64,000 nt of DNA from positions 1-64,000 of the forward strand of contig JASAND010030817.1 in the NCBI GenBank assembly GCA_030248195.1, in the 5' to 3' direction. Below, one piece after another: positions 36,401-44,015 of this stretch (its first letter is position 1; every line of letters begins with the position of its first letter). The stretch is from Trissonchulus latispiculum. Its lineage: Eukaryota; Nematoda; Enoplea; Enoplida; Ironidae. The notes beneath the pieces were generated by a model. The model ran no database searches and was not told the origin of the DNA. It worked only from the letters and a program-made list of their open reading frames with translations. Both the position numbers and the translations under genes were made by a program.

Positions 36401-39400
36401 ACCTGCCGACATCTAATATAGCCTATGCAGTAGTCCACACTTGGGTCATGCCAAAACCCCAATATGAGAGCCCAGCTTCGCGCGCTGCGTTCTATTTCGA
36501 AGCTACAAAATTTTCGGACTTAGTTTTTTTTTCGGGGGTCACCTGGGGGGTCCCCACCGGGGGGGTGGGGCCATCGGGGGGTATCCGGGACCCGAGGAAA
36601 GTAATTTCCCCGGAATTGAGTAACTTTTTGTACAAAAAAACCTAAAATAGTACGGCTCTGAAGGGTCCTCCGACCTGCACCCCTAGGGGAAAAAAATGGA
36701 GAGAAACGCGACCTGCGCGGGGGGCCAATTTCCATATCTCAAGATCTACCCGGCCGATCCGGCTGAAATTTTCACAGCATGTACCCCTGCCCACAGGCTC
36801 TTCACATACCAAGTTTGAGCCCGATCGGTCCACTCATCCGCTGGCCACAGGCCAAACAATGTCCAGATTATACACATTGCGTCAAATTTTCCCTATTCTA
36901 GGGGGAGCGCTAACGCGCTCCCCCTAATATTCGCTCAATACTGGACTACTGCGCAGCCGCATGGATGCCCTGTGCCTCAAATAGTCATAAGAACACTGTT
37001 GAGAAAATCCAGAACCAGGCTGCCCGAATTATCACCGGCTGTCACCGGGACGCTCCAGTGGAGGCACTTCGTTTGGAAGCCGGCCTTATGCCTTTCAATC
37101 TTAGAGCACAGCAGTTAGCAGCCATTGCATATGAAAAATCAGCGCGACTGCCTCCAGACAACCCAAGATCAACCTTATGCCTTCCCCCGGCAACCTCAAG
37201 GCAGCTACCAAGTCAACCATCATGGAGGGATCAAAGTCTGAACTACGTAGAAGCCATTGGGCTAGCCAATATCCCGAGAGAACCTATCTGCAGCATCGAT
37301 AGCCTTCCTCCACAGCTGAGGAAATTTCCAGCCAACATCTACCCAGAGTTGGAAGATACGGTTACGAAGTCAGATGCTGGTGCGGTCAGGAAGGCGGCTG
37401 CGGAGGCCACCCTAGACAGACGCTGCAAGCCTAATGTAACTATTTGGACAGATGGGGCTGCCGTGGATGGAACCATGAATGGGGGAGCCGGAATCTACAT
37501 CGAATTCACAAATGGACGACCTCCAGTCAAGCTAAGTCTCCCTGCTGGTGCATTCTGCTCTAGCTTTAAAGCTGAACTTTGTGCCGTAAGCGGTGCGCTG
37601 GACTGGCTGACGGGCGAGGGTTTAGCCACCTGGAGCAGTCAAACTATTGCAGTGTGCACGGATTCCCAGGCAGTTGTGCGCTTGCTCCATTCCGGAATCA
37701 GGGCCAATTTCAGTCCTATGCTCAACAACATCAGAAGAAAATTGGCCCAACTGAAATCCCTTGCTGAAATATACATTCAGTGGATCCCTGGACACGTTGG
37801 ACTACGTGGCAACGAAGAAGCTGACTGCCTAGCCAAGGCTGGGTGCGACTGCCCCCAAATCAATACTCCTATAGACTTGAACTCTGCCAAATCCTTAATT
37901 TACCGCCGTACCAAATATACCTGGGTCTCAAATATTGAACACAACAGAACGCGCAATATCTTTGGCACAAGGGGTCCAGTTCCTCAGGACCTCGAACTGG
38001 GTTTTCACCGGAAAGACCGGGTTGTCCTATCCCAACTCAGGACTGGCAAGTCCTTCCTCTTGGCCAAATATAGACACTTGATCAACCCCACCACCCAGGC
38101 CACCCCCATTTGCCCCAACTGTGGGGAAGAAGAGGAGGACCTTGAGCATCTACTGCTTCGCTGCCCAAGACATTTATCCTAACGGGTCCGGCACCTTGGG
38201 CTGTCCCCAGATCTTTCGGTCCTACGGTTGGCCCCTGGGTCGGTGCTGAGCTATCTGCGGGAAAGTGGCCTGATCCAATGATCAGTCCACCGTTTATGGG
38301 AAACCACAACGGCCACCGAAGAAACAACAACAACAACAAGCAAGCATTGAAGCCTGAAGCTAGACCGTAAAAGTTCAAAATTCAAATCCAAACATTCAAA
38401 AATTAATTTGAAACTACATGTACGTATATATATATACCTGTATATATATACCTTTTTTAACATAATCACTTTAAAATGATTTTTAAAATGTTATAATATA
38501 TACTCAACGATTACCAAATGTTTTTATACGTGAAGCCGTTAGACCACCAACCTTCTTCTGTAAATGTTCTGTGACAACTTCGCGTAATCCATTGTACAGC
38601 TTATCACCATACTTATGCAGTACCATGGTATAGGCATTGCGGTACAACTCTTCAAACGACAAACCGCTGTTGTTCTTTTTCTGAATTTCCTGAATTGCAG
38701 CTTTCAGCATCTCCCAGATCGCCTGAACATATTTTTCATCCATTGTCATCTGTAAACAGACAATGAAAACATGGGAAAAGATCAACAGCTAACGAATACA
38801 ATAGATAACTCTAAGTTAAGTGCCCAGTATATACGTATATACTGGATCAAATCTGCAAGCATTTTATTGAGGTTGAAACAGCAAAACAGAACAAATACAA
38901 AACAGATCACTAGCGTAGATACGGGGGGGCGGCCGCCCTCCCCGAAATAATGGCTTTGCCCCCCTGAAAAGTTGGGCAAAAGAAAAATTTTACGGCCGCG
39001 CGGAGCGCGGGCGTTTAACTTTATTAGAAACTACACAAATTATACATTAACGCTTCAAATTAGCTCAACATTGATGCATTTTCCACACCATTAAAAAATT
39101 TTCGCGCCTCCGGCGCGAATTTTGGCTATTTAGATTATCAAAATTATTATTTTTCATTATGCTAACAAATGTTTGTATATAAATATATAGTTGCTTTGCA
39201 GTTTTGCTGTTATCTGCGTTATTTCCAACATCATCAGCCTCATAATTGGTTGATATCATCAGAATACGCAGTTCTTACGTAATGGGAGCATCCTAATGGT
39301 TTCAGTTTTCGGGCAATACAGTAAAAGTAGAGAATAGCAAATAAAAGTACAAAATGTTGTTAATCAATTGATGAATCATTTATAAAGAATTAACTGTTTC

Positions 39401-39848
39401 AATAGCGTTTAATTGCGAAATTTAAAAATTTTCTCAACTTCAGGGGGGCTCGGCCCCCCAGACCCCCCATTTGGGACTTACGGTGTCGCTTTCAGTTGTA
39501 ACAAGTCGAAACGTGAACCATATGTAGAAGACTTTTGAATTAATGGGACAACTTGCAGTATATATAATACACAGTTTGTATGTAATCGTTACGCAGAAAT
39601 AGAAAATTTTACCCCCCCCCTCAAAAGTCCTCGGTCAAAACCGCCCCCCCTGAAAATTTTTTGTACCTACGCTACTGAAACAGATCATAATATATATTTC
39701 TGAAAAACGTCGAACGCGTGTTACATTTCCACACACAGACCATAATCAAATCAAACTGATTTTATTGCAAGACAGGCAGTGATTAACTTACCGGGAACGC
39801 TCGTATTCTCATCTTTTGGCCACCTCCTTTTTCTTTTCCTTTCATCAT
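18398..39848 (-). CDS. CUL3: Cullin-3, complete, 18 exons
   Basis: Scaffold of CRL3 E3 ubiquitin ligases: the N-terminus binds BTB substrate adaptors and the C-terminus binds RBX1 and NEDD8. Exons, 5' to 3': 39848-39792, 38749-38552, 32810-32697, 30849-30689, 30490-30376, 29664-29533, 29404-29308, 28903-28752, 28564-28388, 27045-26875, 25852-25736, 21616-21498, 21125-20873, 20407-20278, 20172-20104, 19945-19803, 19067-18961, 18422-18398. They total 2337 nt and 778 residues; human CUL3 has 768. All phases agree and no coding exon is disrupted. Hallmarks: [35 protein letters not shown] cullin-homology block (here [17 protein letters not shown]), [14 protein letters not shown] block ([10 protein letters not shown]), neddylation site IVRIMKARK with acceptor lysine near residue 722, and C-terminus YNYVA-stop. 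The introns hold most transposons in 21-39 kb. Confidence 0.97.
18619..18925. repeat. possible small inverted-repeat element in the last CUL3 intron
   Basis: GAGACCGAGACTCCCAAC near the right side mirrors GTTGGGCAAGACC and GAGACTGAGCC near the left, with GAGAACGAGAC words inside. The ends are too diverged to define. Confidence 0.3.
18961..19067 (-). CDS. CUL3: CUL3 exon 17, terminal winged helix
   Basis: [20 protein letters not shown], then [16 protein letters not shown]. Phase 2 end with the same unusual GTTCGT donor as exon 16. Confidence 0.95.
19394..19734. mobile_element. hAT-type MITE of the CAAGAGT family
   Basis: It starts CAAGAGTATGTACATAATGA and ends ATCATTATGTACTCTT, with family interior (CTAACGGCTGAACCCCC, GAAGTGATGGGTCCAATTTG, CCAGCCGTTAGCG). 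The flanking 8-mers are not clearly duplicated. Lies in a CUL3 intron. Confidence 0.7.
19803..19945 (-). CDS. CUL3: CUL3 exon 16, neddylation site
   Basis: [20 protein letters not shown], then [20 protein letters not shown]. The lysine in RIMK (about residue 722) is the NEDD8 acceptor by homology to human K712. Donor GTTCGT. Confidence 0.97.
20104..20172 (-). CDS. CUL3: CUL3 exon 15
   Basis: A 69-base exon: [20 protein letters not shown] then QT. Both junctions fall at phase 1. VND.F.SKL.RVKIQT is the family match. Confidence 0.93.
20278..20407 (-). CDS. CUL3: CUL3 exon 14
   Basis: [20 protein letters not shown] through DEKTKDI, phase 0 to 1. The winged-helix segment [15 protein letters not shown] matches the family. 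Confidence 0.95.
20641..20787 (-). pseudogene. dead partial copy of CUL3 exon 13
   Basis: A tandem duplicate of 20804-20949, about 163 bases apart with a 16-base spacer. It repeats the last 77 coding bases of exon 13 ([20 protein letters not shown] region), the donor and the first intron bases. The spacer creates an acceptor-like TTTGTAG, but splicing it in at phase 0 meets a TAA within five codons, so it cannot be an in-frame extra exon. Confidence 0.75.
20873..21125 (-). CDS. CUL3: CUL3 exon 13 (its end is tandemly duplicated downstream)
   Basis: [20 protein letters not shown], then LIATFYG, then a Gly/Ser-rich loop (longer or different from human) and [20 protein letters not shown] through RYTYE with donor GTGAGA. 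The final 77 coding bases and the start of the intron recur at 20641-20787. Confidence 0.95.
21498..21616 (-). CDS. CUL3: CUL3 exon 12
   Basis: [20 protein letters not shown] through ANAAFENFK, ending phase 2, donor [18 protein letters not shown] belongs to the alpha/beta domain that docks RBX1. Confidence 0.95.
22710..23093. mobile_element. hAT-type MITE, best-preserved CAAGAGT copy
   Basis: TIRs: CAAGAGTACATAATGATAAG at the left, ATCATTATGTACTCTT at the right. The target-site duplication is GGTATCAC / GGTGTCAC (22702-22709, 23094-23101; one mismatch). Interior inverted blocks include GCGCGCTATCGGCTGACCCC and its complement. Non-coding. Confidence 0.75.
23552..23917 (-). pseudogene. inverted partial copy of the GIY-YIG domain
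   Basis: This minus-strand frame repeats the last 120 residues of the Penelope protein with almost no change (ends SELGL rather than SELGF). It belongs to the inverted arm and is not an independent gene. Confidence 0.8.
23887..25005 (+). CDS. Penelope RT/GIY-YIG protein, 5'-truncated
   Basis: Residues about 30-60 hold [20 protein letters not shown] and about 75 [11 protein letters not shown], with the catalytic YVDD. A linker follows with [17 protein letters not shown]. The C-terminal 120 residues have [20 protein letters not shown] and [10 protein letters not shown], the GIY-YIG fold including CxxC. The amino-terminal RT fingers are missing because the inverted arm begins there. The first residues of the frame read through the arm junction and are not native. 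Confidence 0.85.
   Translation: MVPVWTIVISIIDTIMELTTFCVKSTYFTFNCEWFKQTSGLAMGSPLSPALCNLYMENFETLAIASAAKKPSLWLRYVDDILCVWKHGLEELGNFKNHLNRQDPAIKLTTELEDNNKLAFMDVEITKTNGSIQTSVYRKKTHTNRYLHYESNHPKCVKSGIIRCLHSRATAVCQEQQLKRKEESILRKAFQQNGYPAKVIREAMSARRTRPRPEEKAEKLTVVPYAGRDTDKLKRICSSYGVKLVFSSRDTLRSRLSKQGPNGSEVKNCVYEVPCSDCNKVYIGQTSRPLSQRLKEHKKACEKGEVYKSGIAEHCWSNDHGPNWAEVKVLAKERNLRKREIKETIEMKKRGTRAYSQPSIDISDIWLSELGF
25150..25220 (+). other. tRNA-like segment in the Penelope terminal repeat
   Basis: GGGTAGTATAGTGGTAATG resembles a tRNA D-arm/A box and GGATCAAATCCCGG a T-arm/B box, spaced about 40 bases apart as in a tRNA. It is repeated inverted in the left arm (about 23340-23410). A full cloverleaf is not convincing. 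It could be a relic of a tRNA-derived sequence or an internal pol III promoter. Confidence 0.4.
25255..25290 (+). ncRNA. candidate hammerhead ribozyme core in the Penelope terminal repeat
   Basis: CTGAAGA is followed by a stem CGCCCAT/ATGGGCG with loop AGGTAAAG, then GAAACGTC, the order of a type I hammerhead core (CUGANGA, stem II, GAAA, UH). Penelope-like elements are known to carry hammerheads in these repeats. Stems I and III are very short here. In the left arm the equivalent core has T instead of the essential first C (minus strand, about 23302-23265), so that copy should be inactive. Confidence 0.5.
25736..25852 (-). CDS. CUL3: CUL3 exon 11
   Basis: [20 protein letters not shown] through HVNSIAPSV, donor GTATGT. 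The next intron (about 4.1 kb) contains the Penelope-like element and a hAT MITE. Confidence 0.95.
26397..26745. repeat. unclassified repeat with AGGTAAAGGT ends
   Basis: AGGTAAAGGTAGG on the left and CACCTTTACCT on the right form short inverted ends around a mixed-composition interior with a 10-C run. It resembles untranslated retroelement sequence, but has no coding remains. Confidence 0.35.
26875..27045 (-). CDS. CUL3: CUL3 exon 10, cullin homology domain
   Basis: [20 protein letters not shown], then [17 protein letters not shown] and [10 protein letters not shown]. This is the 4-helix-bundle part, the most conserved block of the family. Confidence 0.97.
27282..28262. mobile_element. TTAA-flanked MITE in CUL3 intron
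   Basis: The ends GGTGCTGGTTCG and CGAACCAGCACC are flanked by TTAA on the left (27278-27281) and GTAA on the right, one change from TTAA. Same family and nearly the same length (981 bp) as 10333-11303. Non-coding. Confidence 0.65.
28388..28564 (-). CDS. CUL3: CUL3 exon 9
   Basis: [20 protein letters not shown] through [12 protein letters not shown], donor GTATGT. End of the N-terminal repeats, entering the cullin homology domain. Confidence 0.96.
28752..28903 (-). CDS. CUL3: CUL3 exon 8
   Basis: [20 protein letters not shown] then [14 protein letters not shown] and NPVQYVQ. Third cullin repeat. Donor GTTAGA. Confidence 0.95.
29308..29404 (-). CDS. CUL3: CUL3 exon 7
   Basis: [20 protein letters not shown] then [12 protein letters not shown], ending phase 1. 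[11 protein letters not shown] is a strict cullin-3 match. Confidence 0.95.
29533..29664 (-). CDS. CUL3: CUL3 exon 6
   Basis: [20 protein letters not shown] through STEKKIIS, phase 0 on both sides. Found from phase and family match although no long open frame covers it. Confidence 0.93.
29880..30145 (+). pseudogene. LINE 3'-end fragment with Cys/His knuckle
   Basis: A plus-strand frame reads [20 protein letters not shown] followed by basic residues, parallel to the C-terminal [20 protein letters not shown] of the LINE at 38.1 kb. It is GC-richer than its surroundings. Only the last part of the ORF2 protein and some 3' UTR remain, inserted in a CUL3 intron. Confidence 0.65.
30376..30490 (-). 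CDS. CUL3: CUL3 exon 5
   Basis: It reads [20 protein letters not shown] and ends QSAEFYR with donor GTAGGT. The leucine replaces a glycine usual at this exon start. Confidence 0.95.
30689..30849 (-). CDS. CUL3: CUL3 exon 4
   Basis: [20 protein letters not shown] through ERRGEVVNR, ending phase 2. Second cullin repeat region. Confidence 0.95.
30985..31560. repeat. hAT-related repeat, borders unclear
   Basis: It contains the TTTCGCGCC words and the GGGGGGCCCCGCCCCC hairpin followed by AAGACCCCC that mark the hAT MITEs at 31598, 38908 and 49431, plus 9-11-base G and C runs near 31040-31090. I could not find matching ends or a duplication. Confidence 0.45.
31598..31985. mobile_element. hAT MITE (GCGTAGCCAGG type)
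   Basis: The ends CAGGCGCGTAGCCAGG and CCTGGCTACGCTAGTG are flanked by a perfect 8-bp duplication GCTATAGC (31590-31597, 31986-31993). Inside are G/C homopolymer tracts, the hairpin TTCGCGCC-TAC-GGCGCGAA at 31699 and GGGGGC-TCC-GCCCCC at 31915. Confidence 0.85.
32020..32115 (-). mobile_element. fragment of another hAT-like end
   Basis: On the minus strand AGGGGCGCATCCAGGATTTT leads into a G-run. This CAGGGGCG.ATCCAGGATTTT style end is common in non-autonomous hAT elements. Only one end is visible. Confidence 0.45.
32697..32810 (-). CDS. CUL3: CUL3 exon 3
   Basis: Residues 86-123, from [18 protein letters not shown] to MIRDILMYM. Phase 0 at both ends. It continues the first cullin repeat. 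Confidence 0.95.
32987..33618 (+). pseudogene. LINE reverse transcriptase, middle part
   Basis: Conserved RT blocks: [14 protein letters not shown], then [12 protein letters not shown] with the catalytic FADD, then [14 protein letters not shown] in the thumb. A frameshift with a few lost residues lies between 33190 and 33217, where the LFLIYINDI block should be. The 3' side is cut by the composite insertion. Confidence 0.8.
33615..34181. repeat. near-perfect palindrome with internal repeats
   Basis: Arms of about 283 bases run from CTAGGGGGAAAAATGCCCTC to the complementary GAGGGCATTTTCTCCCCTAG. Each arm holds two to three copies of a unit containing GACTAAAATGAAAGAAACCA and CCGAATAGGGAA. The centre is near 33902. 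Confidence 0.8.
34324..34560. repeat. ~62-bp minisatellite
   Basis: About four units contain the palindrome GGCCACTGTTCATGGCC followed by TTTTCAGAACTTTTTACACG. The same repeat occurs inverted at 61570-61800 in the second type I copy. Confidence 0.75.
34693..36075. repeat. 149-bp satellite array, about nine monomers
   Basis: Monomers contain GGTCAGGGCGCCACAGGCCG, CACTTTGGAGGGGTCCTCC, TTCGCCTCACCAAGGGC, TTTGATACCAAACTT and CCACTTTTGGAAAAAT. Repeats start exactly 149 bases apart (for example 34876, 35025, 35174). Variants alternate, suggesting higher-order duplication. Long open frames on both strands come only from the lack of stop words in the monomer. Confidence 0.9.
36899..36926. terminator. 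perfect terminal hairpin of the type I element
   Basis: TAGGGGGAGCGC, loop TAAC, GCGCTCCCCCTA. The LINE frame resumes immediately after. Position and form match a rolling-circle transposon 3' terminator; the functional assignment is inference. Confidence 0.55.
36965..38182 (+). pseudogene. LINE C-terminal part: RNase H and Cys/His motif
   Basis: A 405-residue frame. After the thumb remnant ([20 protein letters not shown]) comes an RNase H domain with [25 protein letters not shown] and GNEEADCLA supplying the D-E-D-D residues. [20 protein letters not shown] knuckle closes it. The frame is open and well preserved, but the element is interrupted upstream so it cannot act alone. Confidence 0.85.
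38552..38749 (-). CDS. CUL3: CUL3 exon 2, BTB-binding helix region
   Basis: Residues 20-85. It includes [20 protein letters not shown], the first cullin repeat, which contacts BTB adaptors. Donor GTTGGT. The downstream intron of about 5.7 kb holds the LINE and the type I composite element. Confidence 0.97.
38908..39677. mobile_element. hAT MITE (GCGTAGATAC type), 770 bp
   Basis: The ends CACTAGCGTAGATAC and GTACCTACGCTACTG are flanked by a perfect 8-bp duplication AAACAGAT (38900-38907, 39678-39685). Hairpins TTCGCGCC-TCC-GGCGCGAA at 39101 and GGGGGGC-TCG-GCCCCCC near 39443. It lies in CUL3 intron 1. Confidence 0.85.
39792..39848 (-). CDS. CUL3: CUL3 exon 1 (start)
   Basis: [19 protein letters not shown] with donor [14 protein letters not shown] is the conserved cullin-3 N-terminus. 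Two adjacent ATG codons (39848 and 39845) could start. Confidence 0.95.
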
Positions 39849-40530
39849 TTTAGCCGAGTCCAATAAAGCTGGTGCAATATAATATACGTAGTGTGTAATC
39901 TGTCTTATACCTTCAATCACAATTAAACCAAAATTTGCGAAAAACTTAGTTTATTTAAATAAAAGAATCAATAAAGCATTTTAGCTGTAAGCATTTGGGC
40001 AAAGTTTAGGAGGAGTTCATTTAAAATTCTAATTTGCGTTGCCCCGATAAATCTGGAGCACCCTCCATCCCCACCCTCAATAACGGTGGCACACCCTCTG
40101 GCTTTTTCTTTGAGGGAAGGGAAGTAGTTACTTTTGGGGGATCTAATTTTTGCAACTTCAGAGGAAACATTTTGGTGGATAAAATCGTTGTAAATTGCTG
40201 AGCAAGTACATAGATACAACGATTTTACCGTTTATGTACATTTTACAGTTAACACAAGTAGGAAAATGCTCCTTGCAGTCACATGAAAAAGTTAATACGA
40301 GCTACTATGGCCAACATTTAAATCTGTCAAGGACAAGATTTAAAATGTATGAGCCAGCATCTAAATAAGCAGAGGACAAGATGTAAACGGCTAATATGAG
40401 CCGCTAAGTTTCTCTTGATCTCATATTGACGTTCATTTAGCTTGATTGCTTTGAATCCAGCATTTAAACAGGTTTGCGTGAATAACAAAGAATATAAAAA
40501 ACATTAATTTTGCAAAGCTTTAATTATATC

Positions 40531-42260
40531 ATAGGGATCGCGGCAGCGACCCCTATAATATGTGTGAAAAGTGGCTGGAGACAGCAAATAGTAGAGCACA
40601 TCGAGTTTAGTATATCTGTGAAGTTTCAGCCCCGTATCACTTACCGTTAAAAGGTTGCGCCCCGGACCGGTTATGGCGGCGATGTTTTTTTTCCGGTTTC
40701 TCCTATTTGATGGTTGTATTGTACATAATATTCGCCGCTTTCACGTGAACTGCAGCGGTGGGCCAACCTAAAGGGCTATATGGTCTAGTAGTACCCTCTA
40801 AAGAATTTAAGAATCGCAACTTTTTTGCGCCGCAGCTGCGCCACAGCGCCGCAGTGGCGCCGCAAATTCGGCTCATAGATAAAATTGACCAATTTTGTGG
40901 TCGTCGCTGAGGTCGAACGTTACGAGCTGGAGCTGATTTCTTTTTATATTCAGAAATTACATATCTTGAACTAACTAACGGTCTAGGTTGCGTTTCTCTA
41001 TCACTTCCCCTAGCGACCACAGTGACCCGTCAAAAATGGCGAAAATTCGAACAACGAAAAATCGAAATTTCTCGCTTTCTATTCAACTTTAAAAGCTCAG
41101 ACCTTCCATACAATGGTTTTCTGGCACGGAGAATCGATTCCCGCAGTCAGTTTTACCGTCAGACTTACCCATCTTGCTGGGCTGATTCCACTTTGCCGTC
41201 ATGAGGGTCAAGTCGGAAATTCCTGGATGTCCATGTTAGGCTCTACCTGGCCTGTCAAAACTTTGTCCATAGGGGTTTTCTGGTGTGCCCAGCTCATTCC
41301 CGGAATCCGTTTTGCCGTCCGACGTGCCTATATTGCTGGGCTGGTTCCAGTTTGCCGTTTGAAGGGTCATTCGGGTGGGGGGTCAAGTGGTCGAAAATAA
41401 AATATTTCAAAAGTGGTCAAATTTGGTATCAAATGAAAGCCCTAAGTGAGCTGAGCAACTTTTGTCATAGAACTGCATACCCAAAGTGGCTGTAGGGTGC
41501 CTGGGCTTATTCTAGGAAATTTTTCTTGGGGGGAGGGCTCTTTGGGGGGGCTCTCGGGGGGCGAGTCATTCTTGGGGAGGGCGAAAATTTTTCAAAATTT
41601 TTCTAAAAACATGCTAAAACAGCGCTGTTTTTATAGTACGTAATCCCCAAAAAAGTTCATTTTTAGTGCAAAAATAGCGCTTAAATAGGCAAAAATCGAC
41701 AAAAAATCTCCGGCAAAGCCGGAAAATTTTTGAAAATTTGGCCTTCTGAGCGATTTTTTCAGGGCAAAAGTTGGTACCAAAAGGGGCACCCACTTTTTGG
41801 GGGGGCGGGCGATTTTTGGGGGGGGGACGATTTTGGGGGGGGAAGGGTGTTTATGGGACCCCCCCCACTAGAATAAGCCCAGAGTGCTGTGGTGGGTTTG
41901 GGTGGGGACTTAGGCGATTTTGGGTCTAAAATAAAATTTTTCAAAAGTGGTCAGATTTGGTATCAAATGAAAGCCCTAAGTGAGCTGAGCAACTTTTGTC
42001 ATAGAACTGCGTATCCAAAGTGGATGTAGGGTGCTGTGGTGGGGTGGGGACTTAGGCGATTTTGGGTCAAAAATAAAATTTTTCAAAATTTGGTATCAAA
42101 TGAAAGCCCTAAGTGAGCTGAGCAACTTTTGTCATACAACTGCATACCCACAGTGGCTGTAGAGTGCTGTGGTGGGGTGGGGTGGGGACTTGTCCGATTT
42201 TGGGTCAAAAATAAAATTTTTCAAAAGTGGTCAAATTTGGTATTAAATAAAAAACAAAGT
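40531..42260 (-). mobile_element. composite satellite-bearing element, type II copy 1
   Basis: Read on the minus strand: a ~145-bp satellite (42245 down to about 41390, interrupted by a MITE), a ~163-bp unit region (about 41400-41100), a unique tail containing AACTTTTTAACGG-like and GATGAAACTTCA-like words, and a terminal hairpin ATAGGGGTCGC-TGCC-GCGATCCCTAT (40531-40556). Tail and hairpin match the type II copies ending near 46395 and 48087. Confidence 0.6.
41501..41882. mobile_element. short MITE with G/C-run interior, in a satellite
   Basis: The inverted ends CTGGGCTTATTCTAG and CTAGAATAAGCCCAG interrupt a type II satellite monomer; the flanks read GGTGC and AGTGC. The interior has G-runs of 6-9 bases. 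Related copies are at 58573-58845 and 60505-60885. Confidence 0.65.
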
Positions 42261-42484
42261 AAGGTAAGGTGGTAAGAAGAACTTCTTACCATCACAAACC
42301 GAGACCTTTATTTCAAATTAATACAAGCTAAAACTATCCGAAACAGAATTATTAGATCGACCAGTAGCCATATTCAAATCGAACAAAGTAATTTATATAG
42401 ATATGAAAATAAATAAAAATAAATAAAAATAACAGCTTTACAGAAAAAATGTACCAACGTACTCCAAATTAGTGCCCATAACAT

Positions 42485-42487
42485 GAA

Positions 42488-42546
<59 letters not shown>
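42485..42546. repeat. (TA)n microsatellite
   Basis: A pure TA tract of about 60 bases. Similar tracts occur at about 42800-42848, 43246-43287, 48084-48165, 50758-50792, 63466-63512 and 63802-63833. Open frames over them are artefacts. Confidence 0.95.
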
Positions 42547-42547
<1 letters not shown>

Positions 42548-42795
42548 GTCAGTGCTTAACGTTAACAGTGGCTGAACTACTTGTAAGTATATAACCAAGG
42601 ATGAGTGCTCTAGCCCCATGCGTCTCATCGCCCAGCCTCACCAGGTGCGCACCTGGCATGGGGAAACTGGGCGGTTATATACTTTCCTTCAGATAGTGAT
42701 TTACAAAAATGATCTTACGGACGAGTGCAAAATAGGAGAAAAGGTTTGTAATAACATACGTATATATATACAGATTTTAATGTCAATATGTATAT

Positions 42796-42848
<53 letters not shown>

Positions 42849-42849
<1 letters not shown>

Positions 42850-43244
42850 GGTACATTTCACCGAAAGAATGACCGTTGGCGAAATTGGCAAATTGGCGAA
42901 ATTTCAAGAAAAAATGGCAATTTTAGCAAATTTAGCTGCATTTGTGGACCTTACGCTTAAGCATATTTTGCAACTAAGCTCATGAACCAACTCGTTCGTG
43001 AAATAAACTCTAGCATAATTTTTCGCCAACGTTTTTGAACTTTTCTGCAGTTTTGGAATTTTTTCAATTTTCAAAGCCAATTTTCGCGAACGAGTTGGTT
43101 TATGAGCTTGCTTAAATTTAGTTGCAACATATGCTCAAGCTTAAGGTCCACAAATGTAGCTAAATTTGCTAAAATCGCCATTTTTCTTTAAATTTCGCCA
43201 ATTTGCCAATTTCGCCAACGGTCATTCTTTCGGTGAAATGTACC

Positions 43245-43245
<1 letters not shown>
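42849..43245. mobile_element. TA-flanked foldback MITE
   Basis: Arms of about 180 bases run from CGGTACATTTCACCGAAAGA to its complement CTTTCGGTGAAATGTACCG, each next to TA within (TA)n DNA. The middle contains AACGAGTTGG in both orientations. TA targeting suggests the Tc1/mariner group. Confidence 0.7.
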
Positions 43246-43288
<43 letters not shown>

Positions 43289-43290
43289 TA

Positions 43291-44015
43291 GGGATCGACC
43301 GGAATTCCGGTTCCAGTTTTTGAAAACGTACCGGAACCGGAACCAATTTTAGCCTATTATCAAAAGCAAAATTTTATTAAAATTTTCAAAAATTTTATCA
43401 AACTTCTTTAAAACTTTTTGAAAAAACTGCGATTCTCTTGTAACCAGAATATTATTTATACAAAAATGTTCGCCTGCGGCGCTATTGCATTATATACTTA
43501 GAATGATTGAATTTGTAATAATAATGTCTAATGTATCGTTGTTATGAATATTAATATATTTATTATAAAACAAAAATAATACTTAATAACTCAGATTAGA
43601 TAGCACAAGACCGCCGAAACTTTTAAATTCAAGAGTACCTAATGCTGAATTCAAAATATTGAAGCCTTACCGTCGACCTATGCTATTTCAAAATTATAGA
43701 GTGCGCTGTTGTATAATCAAATGTCAGTTTTAGCTTAAATTTAATCTTTTTAATTGTTTAAATCGAGACTGGACTTTAAATATGGACTACGTAAGTTTGT
43801 TGCTCTTTGTTTGGTAATTAATCCTGATCAACAGAATTACTAAAAAATTATGGATGGAACAAATAGCAATGGTTTTTAAAAATCCTTTGAAGAAACGTCA
43901 TTTAAAATTTAAAAATCCTGATGAAGCTAGCTAAACGGAAGAAATTTTGTTTAACTCAAGTTGGAGAAATTGTGCATTTCGGTTTTCTTTGAAACTTGTG
44001 AAAAATACTTTTGGC
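43291..44015. mobile_element. 5' end of a TAGGGATCGACCGG-type hAT element
   Basis: TAGGGATCGACCGGAATTCC then GGAACCGGAACC matches the end of the complete hAT copy at 51131, though with GGAACC rather than GGATCC repeats. No matching right end was found, so the given end is arbitrary. AT-rich sequence follows. Confidence 0.4.

Larger units (their letters stand above)
33615..36926. mobile_element. composite satellite-bearing element, type I copy 1
   Basis: Parts in order: a large palindrome (33615-34181), a linker, a ~62-bp minisatellite (34324-34560), a 149-bp satellite array (34693-36075), a unique tail and a perfect terminal hairpin (36899-36926). It interrupts the LINE. The left end starts TAGGGGGA and the right ends TCCCCCTA. 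The layout (inverted 5' block, central tandem repeats, 3' hairpin, no genes) resembles Helentron-associated elements. A second copy lies inverted at about 58945-62060. Confidence 0.6.
32888..38345 (+). mobile_element. LINE with RNase H, split by a later insertion
   Basis: A 5'-truncated non-LTR element. RT remains are at 32987-33615, the C-terminal part with RNase H is at 36928-38182, and an AACAAC-rich tail ends near 38345. The 3.3 kb between 33615 and 36926 is a later composite element, since the thumb-domain frame resumes after it (YMSY then [12 protein letters not shown]). The RNase H domain points to the I group (I, R1, LOA, Ingi relatives). It sits antisense in CUL3 intron 2. Confidence 0.85.
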
